From Marinovum algicola (GTDB lineage Bacteria > Pseudomonadota > Alphaproteobacteria > Rhodobacterales > Rhodobacteraceae): 64,000 nt of DNA. The position numbers and the translations under genes are program-made. A model generated the notes under the pieces. It had not been told where the DNA came from, did no database searches, and saw only the letters and a program-made list of their open reading frames with translations. The stretch is taken from contig NZ_FNYY01000022.1 of assembly GCF_900109145.1 (NCBI RefSeq), positions 21,432 to 85,431 on the forward strand, given 5' to 3'. This document shows positions 8,300 through 16,705 of the stretch, piece after piece; the stretch's first letter is position 1; the number at the start of each line of letters is the position of its first letter.

Positions 8300-10051
8300 A
8301 TGTCCGAGTACGAAAGCTGGTCGGCGCGACAGACGCGCCTGATGCACCGCGTTCATGCGCGGCTGGCCGCGCGGGCGCGCGCGGCGACGGCGTTCGTGTC
8401 GCAGCCCGAACCGCGCACCATCGGCAGCTTCAACCGGGGCCGGCAGCTGATCGCCGGCAACCTGATGTTCGCCGGCCATCTGATCGAGGCGAAGGGCGCC
8501 ATGCTCTGGGATCTCGACCCGCCCGATCAGGCCTTCCTCGAACAGATCCACGGCTTTGGCTGGCTCGACGATCTGGCGGCGGTGGGCGATCTGCGGGCGC
8601 GGACGGTGGCGCAGGACTGGCTCTGGGGCTGGATCGACCGTTACGGGCGCGGCAGCGGGCCGGGCTGGACGCCGGATCTGACCGGCCGCCGGCTGATCCG
8701 CTGGACCCATCATGCGATCTTTCTGCTGCGCGCGCTGGAGCCGGCGCAGTCGGCGGCCTATTTCCAGTCGCTGGCGCATCAGACCCGGTTTCTCGGGCGG
8801 CGCTGGCACAAGGCGGCGCCGGGGCTGCCGCGGTTCGAGGCGCTGACCGGGCTGCTCTATGCCGGGCTGTCGCTGAGCGGGATGGAGCGCCACGTGGGAT
8901 CGGCCACGGCGGCGCTGGCGCGGGAATGCGCCGGGCAGATCGACGACCAGGGCGGCATTCCGACCCGCAATCCCGAAGAGCTGCTCGAGGTTTTCACCCT
9001 GCTCACCTGGGCCGCCGCGGCGCTGGAGGAGACCGGCAATCCGGTGGCCCCCGAGCACCAGACCGCGATCACCCGCATCGCCCCCACCCTGCGCGCCCTG
9101 CGCCACAGCGACGGCGGGCTGGCGCGGTTTCATGGCGGCGGGCGGGGGCTGGACGGGCGGCTCGACCAGGCGCTTTCGGCCTCGGGGGTGCGCAAGGGCG
9201 CGCAGGGGCTGGCGATGGGCTTTGCCCGGCTCTCGGCGGGCCGCACCTCGGTGATTGTTGATGCCAGCCCGCCGCCCGAGGGCGCGGCCTCGTTCAACGC
9301 CCATGCCTCGACGCTGGCCTTCGAGCTGACCTCGGGGCGGCGGCCGCTGATTGTCTCCTGCGGCTCTGGCGCGCATTTCGGAGAGGATTGGCGCCGCGCC
9401 GGCCGCGCCACGCCGTCGCACAGCACCCTGGCGCTCGAAGGCTATTCCAGCGCCCGGCTGGGCCGCGAGGGCCGGGTGGCCGGCGCGCGACGCGAGATGC
9501 TGGAAGATGCGCCGGAGGAGGTGCCGGTCGAGATCGGCCATGCCTCTGACGGGCTCAAGCTCGAGGCCGGGCATGACGGCTATGTCGACACCCATGGCCT
9601 GACCCATGCCCGCATCCTCGAGCTGACCTTCGATGGCCGCGGGCTGGTGGGCGAGGACATGCTGCTGGCGCTGAAATCCTCCGACCGGAAGCGATTCGAC
9701 CGGGTGCGTCACGCGGCTGGCAAATCGGGCATTCCCTATCATGTGCGGTTTCACCTGCATCCCGATGTCGATGCCGAGGTCGACATGGGCGGCATGGCGG
9801 TCTCGCTGGCGCTGCGCTCGGGCGAGGTCTGGGTGTTTCGCCACGAAGGCGGGCTGGAAATGACGCTGGAACCCTCGGTCTATCTCGAAATGGGGCGTTT
9901 GCGGCCCCGCGCGACGAAACAGATCGTTTTATCTCACCGGGCAATGGAGTATGCGACGCGCATTCGCTGGTCTCTGGCCAAGGCGCATGACACTGCCGTG
10001 GCGGTGCGCGACCTGACCACCGACGACGAAGACTACGATTTTGACAGCTGA
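8300..10051 (+). CDS. Heparinase II/III-like protein
   Basis: This 583-residue protein has an N-terminal alpha/alpha-toroid-like helical region (WIDRYGRG, RLIRWTHHAIFLL) and a C-terminal beta-sandwich typical of the Hepar_II_III family (SCGSGAHFGEDWRR, then THGLTHARILEL). No signal peptide is visible, which is unusual for a polysaccharide lyase. The ATG at 8300 (MSEYESW) is preceded by an AGAGGCAG sequence; a GTG two codons upstream is an alternative. It lies 18 bases before purH, a pairing that I recall as conserved in alphaproteobacteria. Its substrate is unknown; a cell-wall or surface glycan is a guess. Confidence 0.8.
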   Translation: MSEYESWSARQTRLMHRVHARLAARARAATAFVSQPEPRTIGSFNRGRQLIAGNLMFAGHLIEAKGAMLWDLDPPDQAFLEQIHGFGWLDDLAAVGDLRARTVAQDWLWGWIDRYGRGSGPGWTPDLTGRRLIRWTHHAIFLLRALEPAQSAAYFQSLAHQTRFLGRRWHKAAPGLPRFEALTGLLYAGLSLSGMERHVGSATAALARECAGQIDDQGGIPTRNPEELLEVFTLLTWAAAALEETGNPVAPEHQTAITRIAPTLRALRHSDGGLARFHGGGRGLDGRLDQALSASGVRKGAQGLAMGFARLSAGRTSVIVDASPPPEGAASFNAHASTLAFELTSGRRPLIVSCGSGAHFGEDWRRAGRATPSHSTLALEGYSSARLGREGRVAGARREMLEDAPEEVPVEIGHASDGLKLEAGHDGYVDTHGLTHARILELTFDGRGLVGEDMLLALKSSDRKRFDRVRHAAGKSGIPYHVRFHLHPDVDAEVDMGGMAVSLALRSGEVWVFRHEGGLEMTLEPSVYLEMGRLRPRATKQIVLSHRAMEYATRIRWSLAKAHDTAVAVRDLTTDDEDYDFDS

Positions 10052-10069
10052 CCGCAGGACCCTGACGAT

Positions 10070-11668
10070 ATGACCGATGACACCCGCCTCGTGCCGATCC
10101 GGCGCGCGCTTCTCTCAGTTTCCGACAAGACCGGCCTGACCGATCTGGGGCGTGCCCTTGCCGAACGCGGGGTCGAGCTTCTGTCGACCGGCGGCTCCGC
10201 CAGGGCGCTGCGCGAGGCCGGCCTCGAGGTCCGCGACGTGGCCGAGGTGACCGGCTTCCCCGAGATGATGGATGGCCGGGTAAAGACGCTGCATCCGATG
10301 GTGCATGGCGGGTTGCTGGCGCTGCGCGACAATGACGCGCACGTGGCGGCAATGAAAGAGCATGGCATCGGCGGCATCGATCTGCTGGTGGTCAACCTCT
10401 ATCCCTTCGAGGAGACCGTGGCCAAGGGGGCCGATTACGACACCTGCATCGAGAACATCGACATTGGCGGCCCGGCGATGATCCGCGCCGCGGCCAAGAA
10501 CCACGGTTTTGTGACCACGGTGGTGGATGTGCAGGATTACGAAGGGCTGCTGCAAGAGCTGGACGCCAACTCCGGCGCGACCTCCTATGGTTTCCGCCAG
10601 CGTCTGGCGCAGATCGCCTATGCCCGCACCGGCGCCTATGATGCCGCCGTTTCCTCCTGGATGGCCGGGGCGCTGGGCGCCGCCGCGCCACGCCGCCGCG
10701 CGGTGGCCGGCGAGGTCAAGCAGACCCTGCGTTATGGCGAGAACCCGCACCAGCAGGCGGCTTTCTACACGGATGGCACCGGCCGCCCCGGCGTCGCCAC
10801 CGCCGTGCAGCATCAGGGCAAGGAGCTGTCCTACAACAACATCAACGATACCGATGCGGCCTTCGAGCTGGTGGCGGAGTTCGCCCCCGAGGACGGCGCG
10901 GCCTGCGCCATCATCAAGCACGCCAACCCCTGCGGCGTGGCCAAGGGCGCGACGCTGCTCGAAGCTTATAAGGCGGCCTTCGACTGCGACCGCACCTCGG
11001 CCTTTGGCGGCATCGTCGCCTTCAACCGGCCGCTCGACGAGGAGACCGCACGGGAAATCACCGGCATCTTTACCGAAGTGGTGATTGCGCCTGGCGCCTC
11101 GGACGGCGCAATGCGTATTTTCAAAGAGAAGAAGAACCTGCGTCTGCTGACCACCGAGGGCCTGCCGGATGTGCGCGCCGGCGGCCAGACCCTGCGGCAG
11201 GTGGCCGGCGGCTTCCTGATGCAGGACAAGGACGTGGGCTTTGTCGGGCTCGATGACCTCAAGGTGGTGACCAAGGTCGCGCCGACCGACGAACAGATGC
11301 GCGACCTGCTGTTTGCCTGGAAAGTGGCGAAACACGTCAAGTCGAACGCCATCGTCTATGTCAAGGATGGTGCCACCGTTGGGGTTGGCGCCGGCCAGAT
11401 GAGCCGGGTGGATTCGGCGCTGATCGCAGCGAAGAAAGCCGAGCGCATGGCCGAGGCGCTGGGCCTCGACACGCCGCTGACCCAGGGCTCCGCCGTGGCG
11501 TCGGATGCCTTCTTTCCCTTCCCCGACGGGCTGATGGAAGCGGCGGCGGCGGGCGCGACCTGCGTGATCCAGCCGGGCGGCTCGATGCGCGATGACGAGG
11601 TGATCGCCGCGGCCGACGAGGCCGGGCTGGCGATGGTCTTTACCGGCATGCGCCACTTCCGGCACTAA
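10070..11668 (+). CDS. purH: Bifunctional AICAR transformylase/IMP cyclohydrolase
   Basis: This 532-residue enzyme carries out the last two steps of IMP synthesis. The N-terminal MGS-like cyclohydrolase domain begins [17 protein letters not shown] and includes [17 protein letters not shown] and [15 protein letters not shown]. The C-terminal transformylase domain contains the catalytic lysine-histidine pair in [13 protein letters not shown] and ends [10 protein letters not shown], as in full-length members. It sits between the heparinase-like gene and lspA on the same strand, with short gaps suggesting one transcript. Confidence 0.98.
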   Translation: MTDDTRLVPIRRALLSVSDKTGLTDLGRALAERGVELLSTGGSARALREAGLEVRDVAEVTGFPEMMDGRVKTLHPMVHGGLLALRDNDAHVAAMKEHGIGGIDLLVVNLYPFEETVAKGADYDTCIENIDIGGPAMIRAAAKNHGFVTTVVDVQDYEGLLQELDANSGATSYGFRQRLAQIAYARTGAYDAAVSSWMAGALGAAAPRRRAVAGEVKQTLRYGENPHQQAAFYTDGTGRPGVATAVQHQGKELSYNNINDTDAAFELVAEFAPEDGAACAIIKHANPCGVAKGATLLEAYKAAFDCDRTSAFGGIVAFNRPLDEETAREITGIFTEVVIAPGASDGAMRIFKEKKNLRLLTTEGLPDVRAGGQTLRQVAGGFLMQDKDVGFVGLDDLKVVTKVAPTDEQMRDLLFAWKVAKHVKSNAIVYVKDGATVGVGAGQMSRVDSALIAAKKAERMAEALGLDTPLTQGSAVASDAFFPFPDGLMEAAAAGATCVIQPGGSMRDDEVIAAADEAGLAMVFTGMRHFRH

Positions 11669-11684
11669 GGGCAGGAGCGGGCAG

Positions 11685-12182
11685 ATGCGAACGGTGTTCT
11701 GGGCAGCCTTCTGGGTGTTTCTGCTGGATCAGGTCAGCAAGATCGTTGTCGTGCATCTGCTCGATCTGCGCACCCTGGGCGAGATCGACGTGCTGCCGCC
11801 CTTCGTCAATCTGCGGATGGCGTGGAATTCGGGCATCAATTTCGGCCTGTTTTCCGGCCATTCCGATGCGGCGCGGATGGTGCTCATCGCCATCGCGCTG
11901 CTGATCGTCGGGTTCGTGCTGGTCTGGGTCTGGCGCGATCCTCCGGGACGGACCGGCCGGATTGCGGCCGGCCTCCTGATCGGCGGCGCGCTGGGCAATG
12001 TGCTCGACCGGGTGCTGTATGGCGCGGTGGCGGATTTTCTCAACATGTCGTGTTGTGGCATCGAGAATCCCTATGCCTTCAACGTCGCCGATATCGCGAT
12101 CTTTGCCGGCGCCTTCGGGCTGGTGCTGTTTCCCGGATCGGGCAGCGGCAAGGGCTCGCCAAAGCGGAAAAAGGGCACGTGA
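11685..12182 (+). CDS. lspA: Lipoprotein signal peptidase II
   Basis: This 165-residue integral membrane aspartyl protease removes signal peptides from prolipoproteins after lipidation. Four membrane segments are visible. The two catalytic aspartates lie in GNVLDRVLYGAVADF and FNVADIAIF, and the N-terminal LLDQVSKIVV and MAWNSGINFGLF motifs match the family. It starts 16 bases after purH and is followed by a lipoprotein gene that would be one of its substrates. Confidence 0.96.
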   Translation: MRTVFWAAFWVFLLDQVSKIVVVHLLDLRTLGEIDVLPPFVNLRMAWNSGINFGLFSGHSDAARMVLIAIALLIVGFVLVWVWRDPPGRTGRIAAGLLIGGALGNVLDRVLYGAVADFLNMSCCGIENPYAFNVADIAIFAGAFGLVLFPGSGSGKGSPKRKKGT

Positions 12183-12237
12183 CCTCTCTGGAACAATCCG
12201 TTAAGTCTGGGCGCGTGAGCAGGTGGAGTGAATACGC

Positions 12238-12795
12238 ATGACAGTCTCGCCAATTGCAAAGCGGTGCGTTTTGCTGGCGTTGGCCCTCGGGCTGGCGGCA
12301 TGTGGCGAGCGTGACATCACCCTGCACGAGCTGCGGGTGCGCGGCGACGGCCCGGAAGAATTTGCCATCGTCCCGCCCAAGCCGTTGCAGACGCCGGAGA
12401 GCTTTGACGCGCTGCCGCCGCCGACACCGGGCGCGGCCAACCGCACCGATCCGACGCCCGAGGCCGATGCCGTCGCGGCGCTGGGCGGCGATGGCGCCCG
12501 CGTGGCGCCGCGGGCCGCGGGCGCGGCAGCCGGCGATGGCGCGCTGGTGAGCTATGCCGCCCGCAACGGCGTGCAGCCGGGGATCCGCGCCCAGCTTGCC
12601 GCCGAAGACCTGGAGTTTCGCAAGCGGGCCTCGCGGTTCACCTGGCAGCTGATGCGCGAAGACAAGTATTACGACGCCTACGAACGCTTTGCGATCGACC
12701 CCTATGAGGTGCTGCGCCTGTTCCGCCGGGCCGGGGTCAGAACCCCCGCCGCCGATCCGACGGAAGAGCGGAACGACAATCGCGTGGGCGGCTGA
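12238..12795 (+). CDS. DUF3035 family lipoprotein
   Basis: This 185-residue protein has a lipoprotein signal peptide with the lipobox LAAC near residue 22. The mature part opens with the DUF3035 pattern LRVRGDGPEEFAIVPPKPL and then a proline/alanine-rich, low-complexity linker. A charged C-terminal segment follows (DKYYDAYERFAIDPYEVL). Function is unknown. GGAG lies 9 bases before the ATG. It follows lspA and precedes the two M16 peptidase genes, an arrangement shared widely in Rhodobacterales. Confidence 0.85.
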   Translation: MTVSPIAKRCVLLALALGLAACGERDITLHELRVRGDGPEEFAIVPPKPLQTPESFDALPPPTPGAANRTDPTPEADAVAALGGDGARVAPRAAGAAAGDGALVSYAARNGVQPGIRAQLAAEDLEFRKRASRFTWQLMREDKYYDAYERFAIDPYEVLRLFRRAGVRTPAADPTEERNDNRVGG

Positions 12796-12884
12796 GCCGG
12801 CTCACGCAACTGTCACGCGGTTTTTCTTGAACTCCGGGGGGGAGCGGCCATTAGTAAGGCCTGACACCCATTCAGGAGAGCCAC

Positions 12885-14261
12885 ATGTCCGCACCCCCGT
12901 TTGACCGACTGACCCCCAGCCTGCGCGCGTTCGCCGCCGGGATCGCCCTGCTCTGGGCCGGGGCCGCATTGGCCCAGACGTCGATCGAAGATCAGGTGAC
13001 CACCGCGACGCTGGACAATGGCCTCGAGGTGGTGGTGATCGAGGATCACCGCGCGCCGGTGGTGGTCCACATGCTGTGGTATCGCGCCGGCAGCGCCGAT
13101 GAGACGCCGGGGGTTTCTGGCGTGGCGCATTTTCTCGAGCATCTGCTGTTTCAGGGCACCAAGAACATGGCCCCGGGCGAGCTCAGCCGCGTGGTGGCCG
13201 AGAACGGCGGCACCGACAATGCCTTTACCAGCTACGATCAGACCGGATATTACCAGCGCGTCGCCGCCGACCGGCTGGGGCTGATGATGCAGATGGAGGC
13301 CGACCGGATGGTCAACCTTCAGCTTGGCCCCGAGGAAATCCGCACCGAGCGCGAGGTGATCATCGAAGAGCGCAACATGCGCACCGAGAACGACCCGGCG
13401 GCGCTGATGCGCGAGCAGGCCCGCGCGGCGCAATATCTCAATCACCGCTACGGCGTGCCGATCATCGGCTGGCGGCACGAGATGGTGGGCCTCGATCTCG
13501 AGGCGGCGCTGGAGTATTACCAGACCAACTACGCCCCCAACAATGCGCTGCTGATCGTGGCCGGCGACGTCACGCCCGACGAGGTTCTGGCGCTGGCCAA
13601 AGAGCATTACGGCCCGATTGCGGCCAATCCCGATCTGGCGCCGCGCGACCGCCCGCAAGAGCCGCCGCAGACCGCACCGCGGCGGTTGGTGTTCGAAGAC
13701 CCGCGGGTGGCCCAGCCCTATGTGATCCGCACCTACCTGGCGCCCGAACGGGACCCCGGCGCCCAGGAAAAGGCGGCGGCGCTGATGCTGCTCTCCGAAG
13801 TGCTGGGCGGCGGCCAGACCTCGGTGCTGAACGAAAAGCTGCAATTCGACCAGAAGCTTGTGGTCTATGCGGGTGCCGGATATGGCGGCGTCTCGCTGGA
13901 TGACACGACGTTCTCGCTGGTTGTGGTGCCGGTCGAGGGCGTGAGCCTCGAGGCGGCGGAAACGGCGCTTGATGCGGCGGTGGCCGAGTTTCTCGAGGAA
14001 GGCGTCGACACCGAACAGCTGGACCGGATCAAGCGGCAGTTCGAGGCCAGCCGGATCTACGCCCGCGACAATGTCGAGCGGGTGGCCAATCAATATGGTC
14101 GGGCGCTGACCTCGGGGCTGACGGTCGAGGATGTGCACGCCTGGCCAGAAATCGTGGCGGCGGTGACCGAAGAGGATATCCTTGCCGCCGCGCGCGAGGT
14201 GTTCGACGACAAGGCCAGCGTGACAAGCTGGCTCATGCGCCCGCAGGAGGTGACCCAATGA
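12885..14261 (+). CDS. M16 family zinc peptidase, active subunit
   Basis: This 458-residue exported protein has an N-terminal signal segment (AFAAGIALLWAGAALAQ) and a complete inverted zinc site HFLEHLLF (HxxEH), with the downstream glutamate expected in the REVIIEERNM region. Two M16 half-domains are recognisable, as in pitrilysin and mitochondrial processing peptidase beta subunits. AGGAG precedes the ATG. The next gene is a partner lacking the zinc ligands and overlaps by 4 bases, so the two likely form a periplasmic heterodimer. Substrates are unknown. Confidence 0.92.
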   Translation: MSAPPFDRLTPSLRAFAAGIALLWAGAALAQTSIEDQVTTATLDNGLEVVVIEDHRAPVVVHMLWYRAGSADETPGVSGVAHFLEHLLFQGTKNMAPGELSRVVAENGGTDNAFTSYDQTGYYQRVAADRLGLMMQMEADRMVNLQLGPEEIRTEREVIIEERNMRTENDPAALMREQARAAQYLNHRYGVPIIGWRHEMVGLDLEAALEYYQTNYAPNNALLIVAGDVTPDEVLALAKEHYGPIAANPDLAPRDRPQEPPQTAPRRLVFEDPRVAQPYVIRTYLAPERDPGAQEKAAALMLLSEVLGGGQTSVLNEKLQFDQKLVVYAGAGYGGVSLDDTTFSLVVVPVEGVSLEAAETALDAAVAEFLEEGVDTEQLDRIKRQFEASRIYARDNVERVANQYGRALTSGLTVEDVHAWPEIVAAVTEEDILAAAREVFDDKASVTSWLMRPQEVTQ

Positions 14262-15595
14262 CCGCGCTCTTCAACGCCCCGCTGGTGAAAACATGGGCCT
14301 TTGCCGCCGCCGCGCTGGTGATGGCCGCGCTGCCGGCCCGTGCCGAGATCGAGATCCAGGAGGTCACCACCCCCGGCGGCATCTCGGCCTGGCTGGTCGA
14401 AGAGCCGTCGATCCCCTTTGTCGCGCTCGAACTGCGCTTCAAGGGCGGCGGCTCGCTCGATGCGCCGGACAAGCGCGGGGCGACCAATCTGATGGTCGGC
14501 CTGCTCGAGGAAGGCACCGGCGAGATGGATGCGCGGGCCTTTGCCCGCGAACTCGAAAGCCTGGCGGCGTCCTTCGATTACGACACGTTCGACGACACGA
14601 TTTCGGTGTCGGCCAAGTTCCTGACCGACACCACTGACGCGGCCATGGCGCTGCTGCGCGGCTCTCTGGTAGCGCCGGCGTTCAACCAGGTGGCCATCGA
14701 CCGGGTCAAGGCGCAGGTGCTGTCCGGGCTGGCCTCGGACCTGTCCGACCCCGATAAGATTGCCGGCCGCACTTTCGACCGGCTGGCGTTTGGCGATCAC
14801 CCCTATGCCACCTCGCTTGATGGCACCCGCGACAGCGTGATGGCGCTGAGCCGCGAGGATATCGTCGCGGCGCATGCGGCGGCCTTTGCGCGCGACCGGG
14901 TCTATGTCAGCGCGGTGGGCGACATCTCGGCCGAGGAGCTGTCGGCCTTGCTCGATGAGCTGTTGGGTGACTTGCCCGAAACCGGTGCGCCCCTGCCCGG
15001 CACGGCGCCCTTCCTGCTCGAGGGCGGCTTGACGGTCGAGCCCTTCGACACGCCGCAATCGGTGGTTCTTTTCGGGCACCGGGGGCTGGAACGCGATCAC
15101 CCGGATTTCCTCGCCGCCTATGTGATCAACGAGGTCTTCGGCGGCAGCGGGCTGACCAGCCGGCTGATGTCCGAGGTGCGTGAAAAGCGCGGTCTGACCT
15201 ATGGCGTCTATTCCTATCTGGTGCCCAAGGATCACGCGGCGCTGGTGATGGGCTCGGTCGCCTCGGCCAACAACCGCGTCGCCGAGACCATTGCGGTGAT
15301 CCGCGAGGAATGGGCCAAGCTGGGGCAGGACGGTCTGACGGCCGAGGAGCTGGCAGCGGCCAAGACCTATCTGACCGGGGCCTATCCGCTGCGCTTTGAT
15401 GGCAACGGGCCGATCGCCAATATTCTGATCGGCATGCAGATGGACGGTCTGGGGCCGGAGTATGTGACCGAGCGCAATGCGCTGGTCGAGGCGCTCACGC
15501 TGGACGAGGTCAACCGGGTGGCCGCCGAGCTTTACGACCCCGAGGCCCTGCATTTCGTGGTGGTGGGCCAGCCCGAGGGGCTGGAGACGCAATGA
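14258..15595 (+). CDS. M16 family peptidase-like protein, inactive subunit
   Basis: This 445-residue M16 homologue has an N-terminal signal peptide (AAALVMAALPARA). At the position where the preceding gene has HxxEH it reads TNLMVGLLEEG, so the zinc ligands are absent. The C-terminal half keeps the family motif EVREKRGLTYGVYS, typical of the partner subunit that contributes an arginine/tyrosine pair to the active cleft. The start overlaps the stop of the active subunit (ATGA), pointing to equal synthesis of the two proteins. It converges on dapA across a strong hairpin. Confidence 0.92.
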   Translation: MTALFNAPLVKTWAFAAAALVMAALPARAEIEIQEVTTPGGISAWLVEEPSIPFVALELRFKGGGSLDAPDKRGATNLMVGLLEEGTGEMDARAFARELESLAASFDYDTFDDTISVSAKFLTDTTDAAMALLRGSLVAPAFNQVAIDRVKAQVLSGLASDLSDPDKIAGRTFDRLAFGDHPYATSLDGTRDSVMALSREDIVAAHAAAFARDRVYVSAVGDISAEELSALLDELLGDLPETGAPLPGTAPFLLEGGLTVEPFDTPQSVVLFGHRGLERDHPDFLAAYVINEVFGGSGLTSRLMSEVREKRGLTYGVYSYLVPKDHAALVMGSVASANNRVAETIAVIREEWAKLGQDGLTAEELAAAKTYLTGAYPLRFDGNGPIANILIGMQMDGLGPEYVTERNALVEALTLDEVNRVAAELYDPEALHFVVVGQPEGLETQ

Positions 15596-15628
15596 CCGGC
15601 GCGGCCCCGGGGCCGTATTGCAGCACGA

Positions 15629-15664
15629 AAAAGGCCCGGCGCGATCCCTCGCGGCCGGGCCTTT
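15629..15664. terminator. Bidirectional terminator between M16 pair and dapA
   Basis: An 11-bp stem (AAAGGCCCGGC/GCCGGGCCTTT) flanks a loop that itself contains a GCG/CGC pairing. An A run lies on the left and a T run on the right, so the same element can terminate transcription from both convergent units. Confidence 0.85.
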
Positions 15665-15686
15665 CAATTCCGCAGCGGTCAGAGCC

Positions 15687-16562
15687 TCAGCCGGTCAGAC
15701 CGGCTTGGCGCAGCCCGGCGTCGATCAGGGCGCGGGTCGGCTCGCTGACCGGCAGGAGCGGCAGCCGCACCTCGTTTTCGCAGAGCCCAAGCCGCGACAT
15801 CGCGTATTTCACGCCGCAGAGCCCCGGTTCGGCAAAGATTGCCTGGTGCAGCGGCATCAGTCGGTCCTGGATTTCCAACGCCTTGGCGTAATCGCCGGCC
15901 AGACAGGCGTTCTGCAAGGCGCTGGACAACGCCGGCGCCACATTGGCGGTGACCGAGATGCAACCGACGCCGCCCTGGGCGTTGAAACCATGCGCGGTGG
16001 CATCCTCGCCCGAGATCTGAAGGAAATCGGCGCCACAGGTGATGCGCTGGGCCGAGACCCGGGCGAGATCGCCGGTGGCGTCCTTGACGCCGATGATGTT
16101 CTTCAGTTTCGCCAGCTCGCCCATGGTAGCGGGCAGCATGTCGATCACCGAACGCGGCGGGATGTTGTAGATGATGATCGGCAGGTCGACGGCCTCGGTG
16201 ATGGCGGTGAAATGCGCGATCAGCCCGGCCTGCGTCGGCTTGTTGTAATAGGGGGTCACCACGAGGCCCGCATCGGCGCCGACCGATTTGGCATGGGCCA
16301 TCAGACGAATCGCTTCGGTGGTGTTGTTCGATCCGGCGCCGGCAATCACCGGGATGCGGCCGGCGGCGGCCTTGACCACTTCCGACACGACCAGCTCGTG
16401 CTCGCCATGGGTCAGGGTGGGGCTTTCGCCGGTGGTGCCGACCGGGACCAGACCATGGCTGCCCTGATCGACATGCCAGTCCACAAGTTTTCGCAGCGTC
16501 TCCAGATCGACCGCGCCGTTCTTGAACGGCGTGACCAGGGCTGGCATGGACCCTTTGAACAT
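15687..16562 (-). CDS. dapA: 4-hydroxy-tetrahydrodipicolinate synthase
   Basis: This 291-residue class I aldolase condenses pyruvate with aspartate semialdehyde, the first committed step to diaminopimelate and lysine. The Schiff-base lysine is K160 in [10 protein letters not shown]; the catalytic tyrosine is Y132 in [19 protein letters not shown] and [10 protein letters not shown] are also complete. The start [13 protein letters not shown] is the standard N-terminus. It is divergent from the lytic transglycosylase gene and convergent with the M16 pair. Confidence 0.97.
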   Translation of the reverse strand: MFKGSMPALVTPFKNGAVDLETLRKLVDWHVDQGSHGLVPVGTTGESPTLTHGEHELVVSEVVKAAAGRIPVIAGAGSNNTTEAIRLMAHAKSVGADAGLVVTPYYNKPTQAGLIAHFTAITEAVDLPIIIYNIPPRSVIDMLPATMGELAKLKNIIGVKDATGDLARVSAQRITCGADFLQISGEDATAHGFNAQGGVGCISVTANVAPALSSALQNACLAGDYAKALEIQDRLMPLHQAIFAEPGLCGVKYAMSRLGLCENEVRLPLLPVSEPTRALIDAGLRQAGLTG

Positions 16563-16705
16563 GGTGACGCTCCTTTTCTGTCAACAGGCCCGCCCCGAGG
16601 GCGCGCCGCATGTCCGCCAGTGTCAGCATCGTGAGTTGAAGGATGCGGCGGACGGGTTATCTTCTGGATCGTGTCTATTCCTTTTCAGAACAGAAATTGC
16701 AAGTG

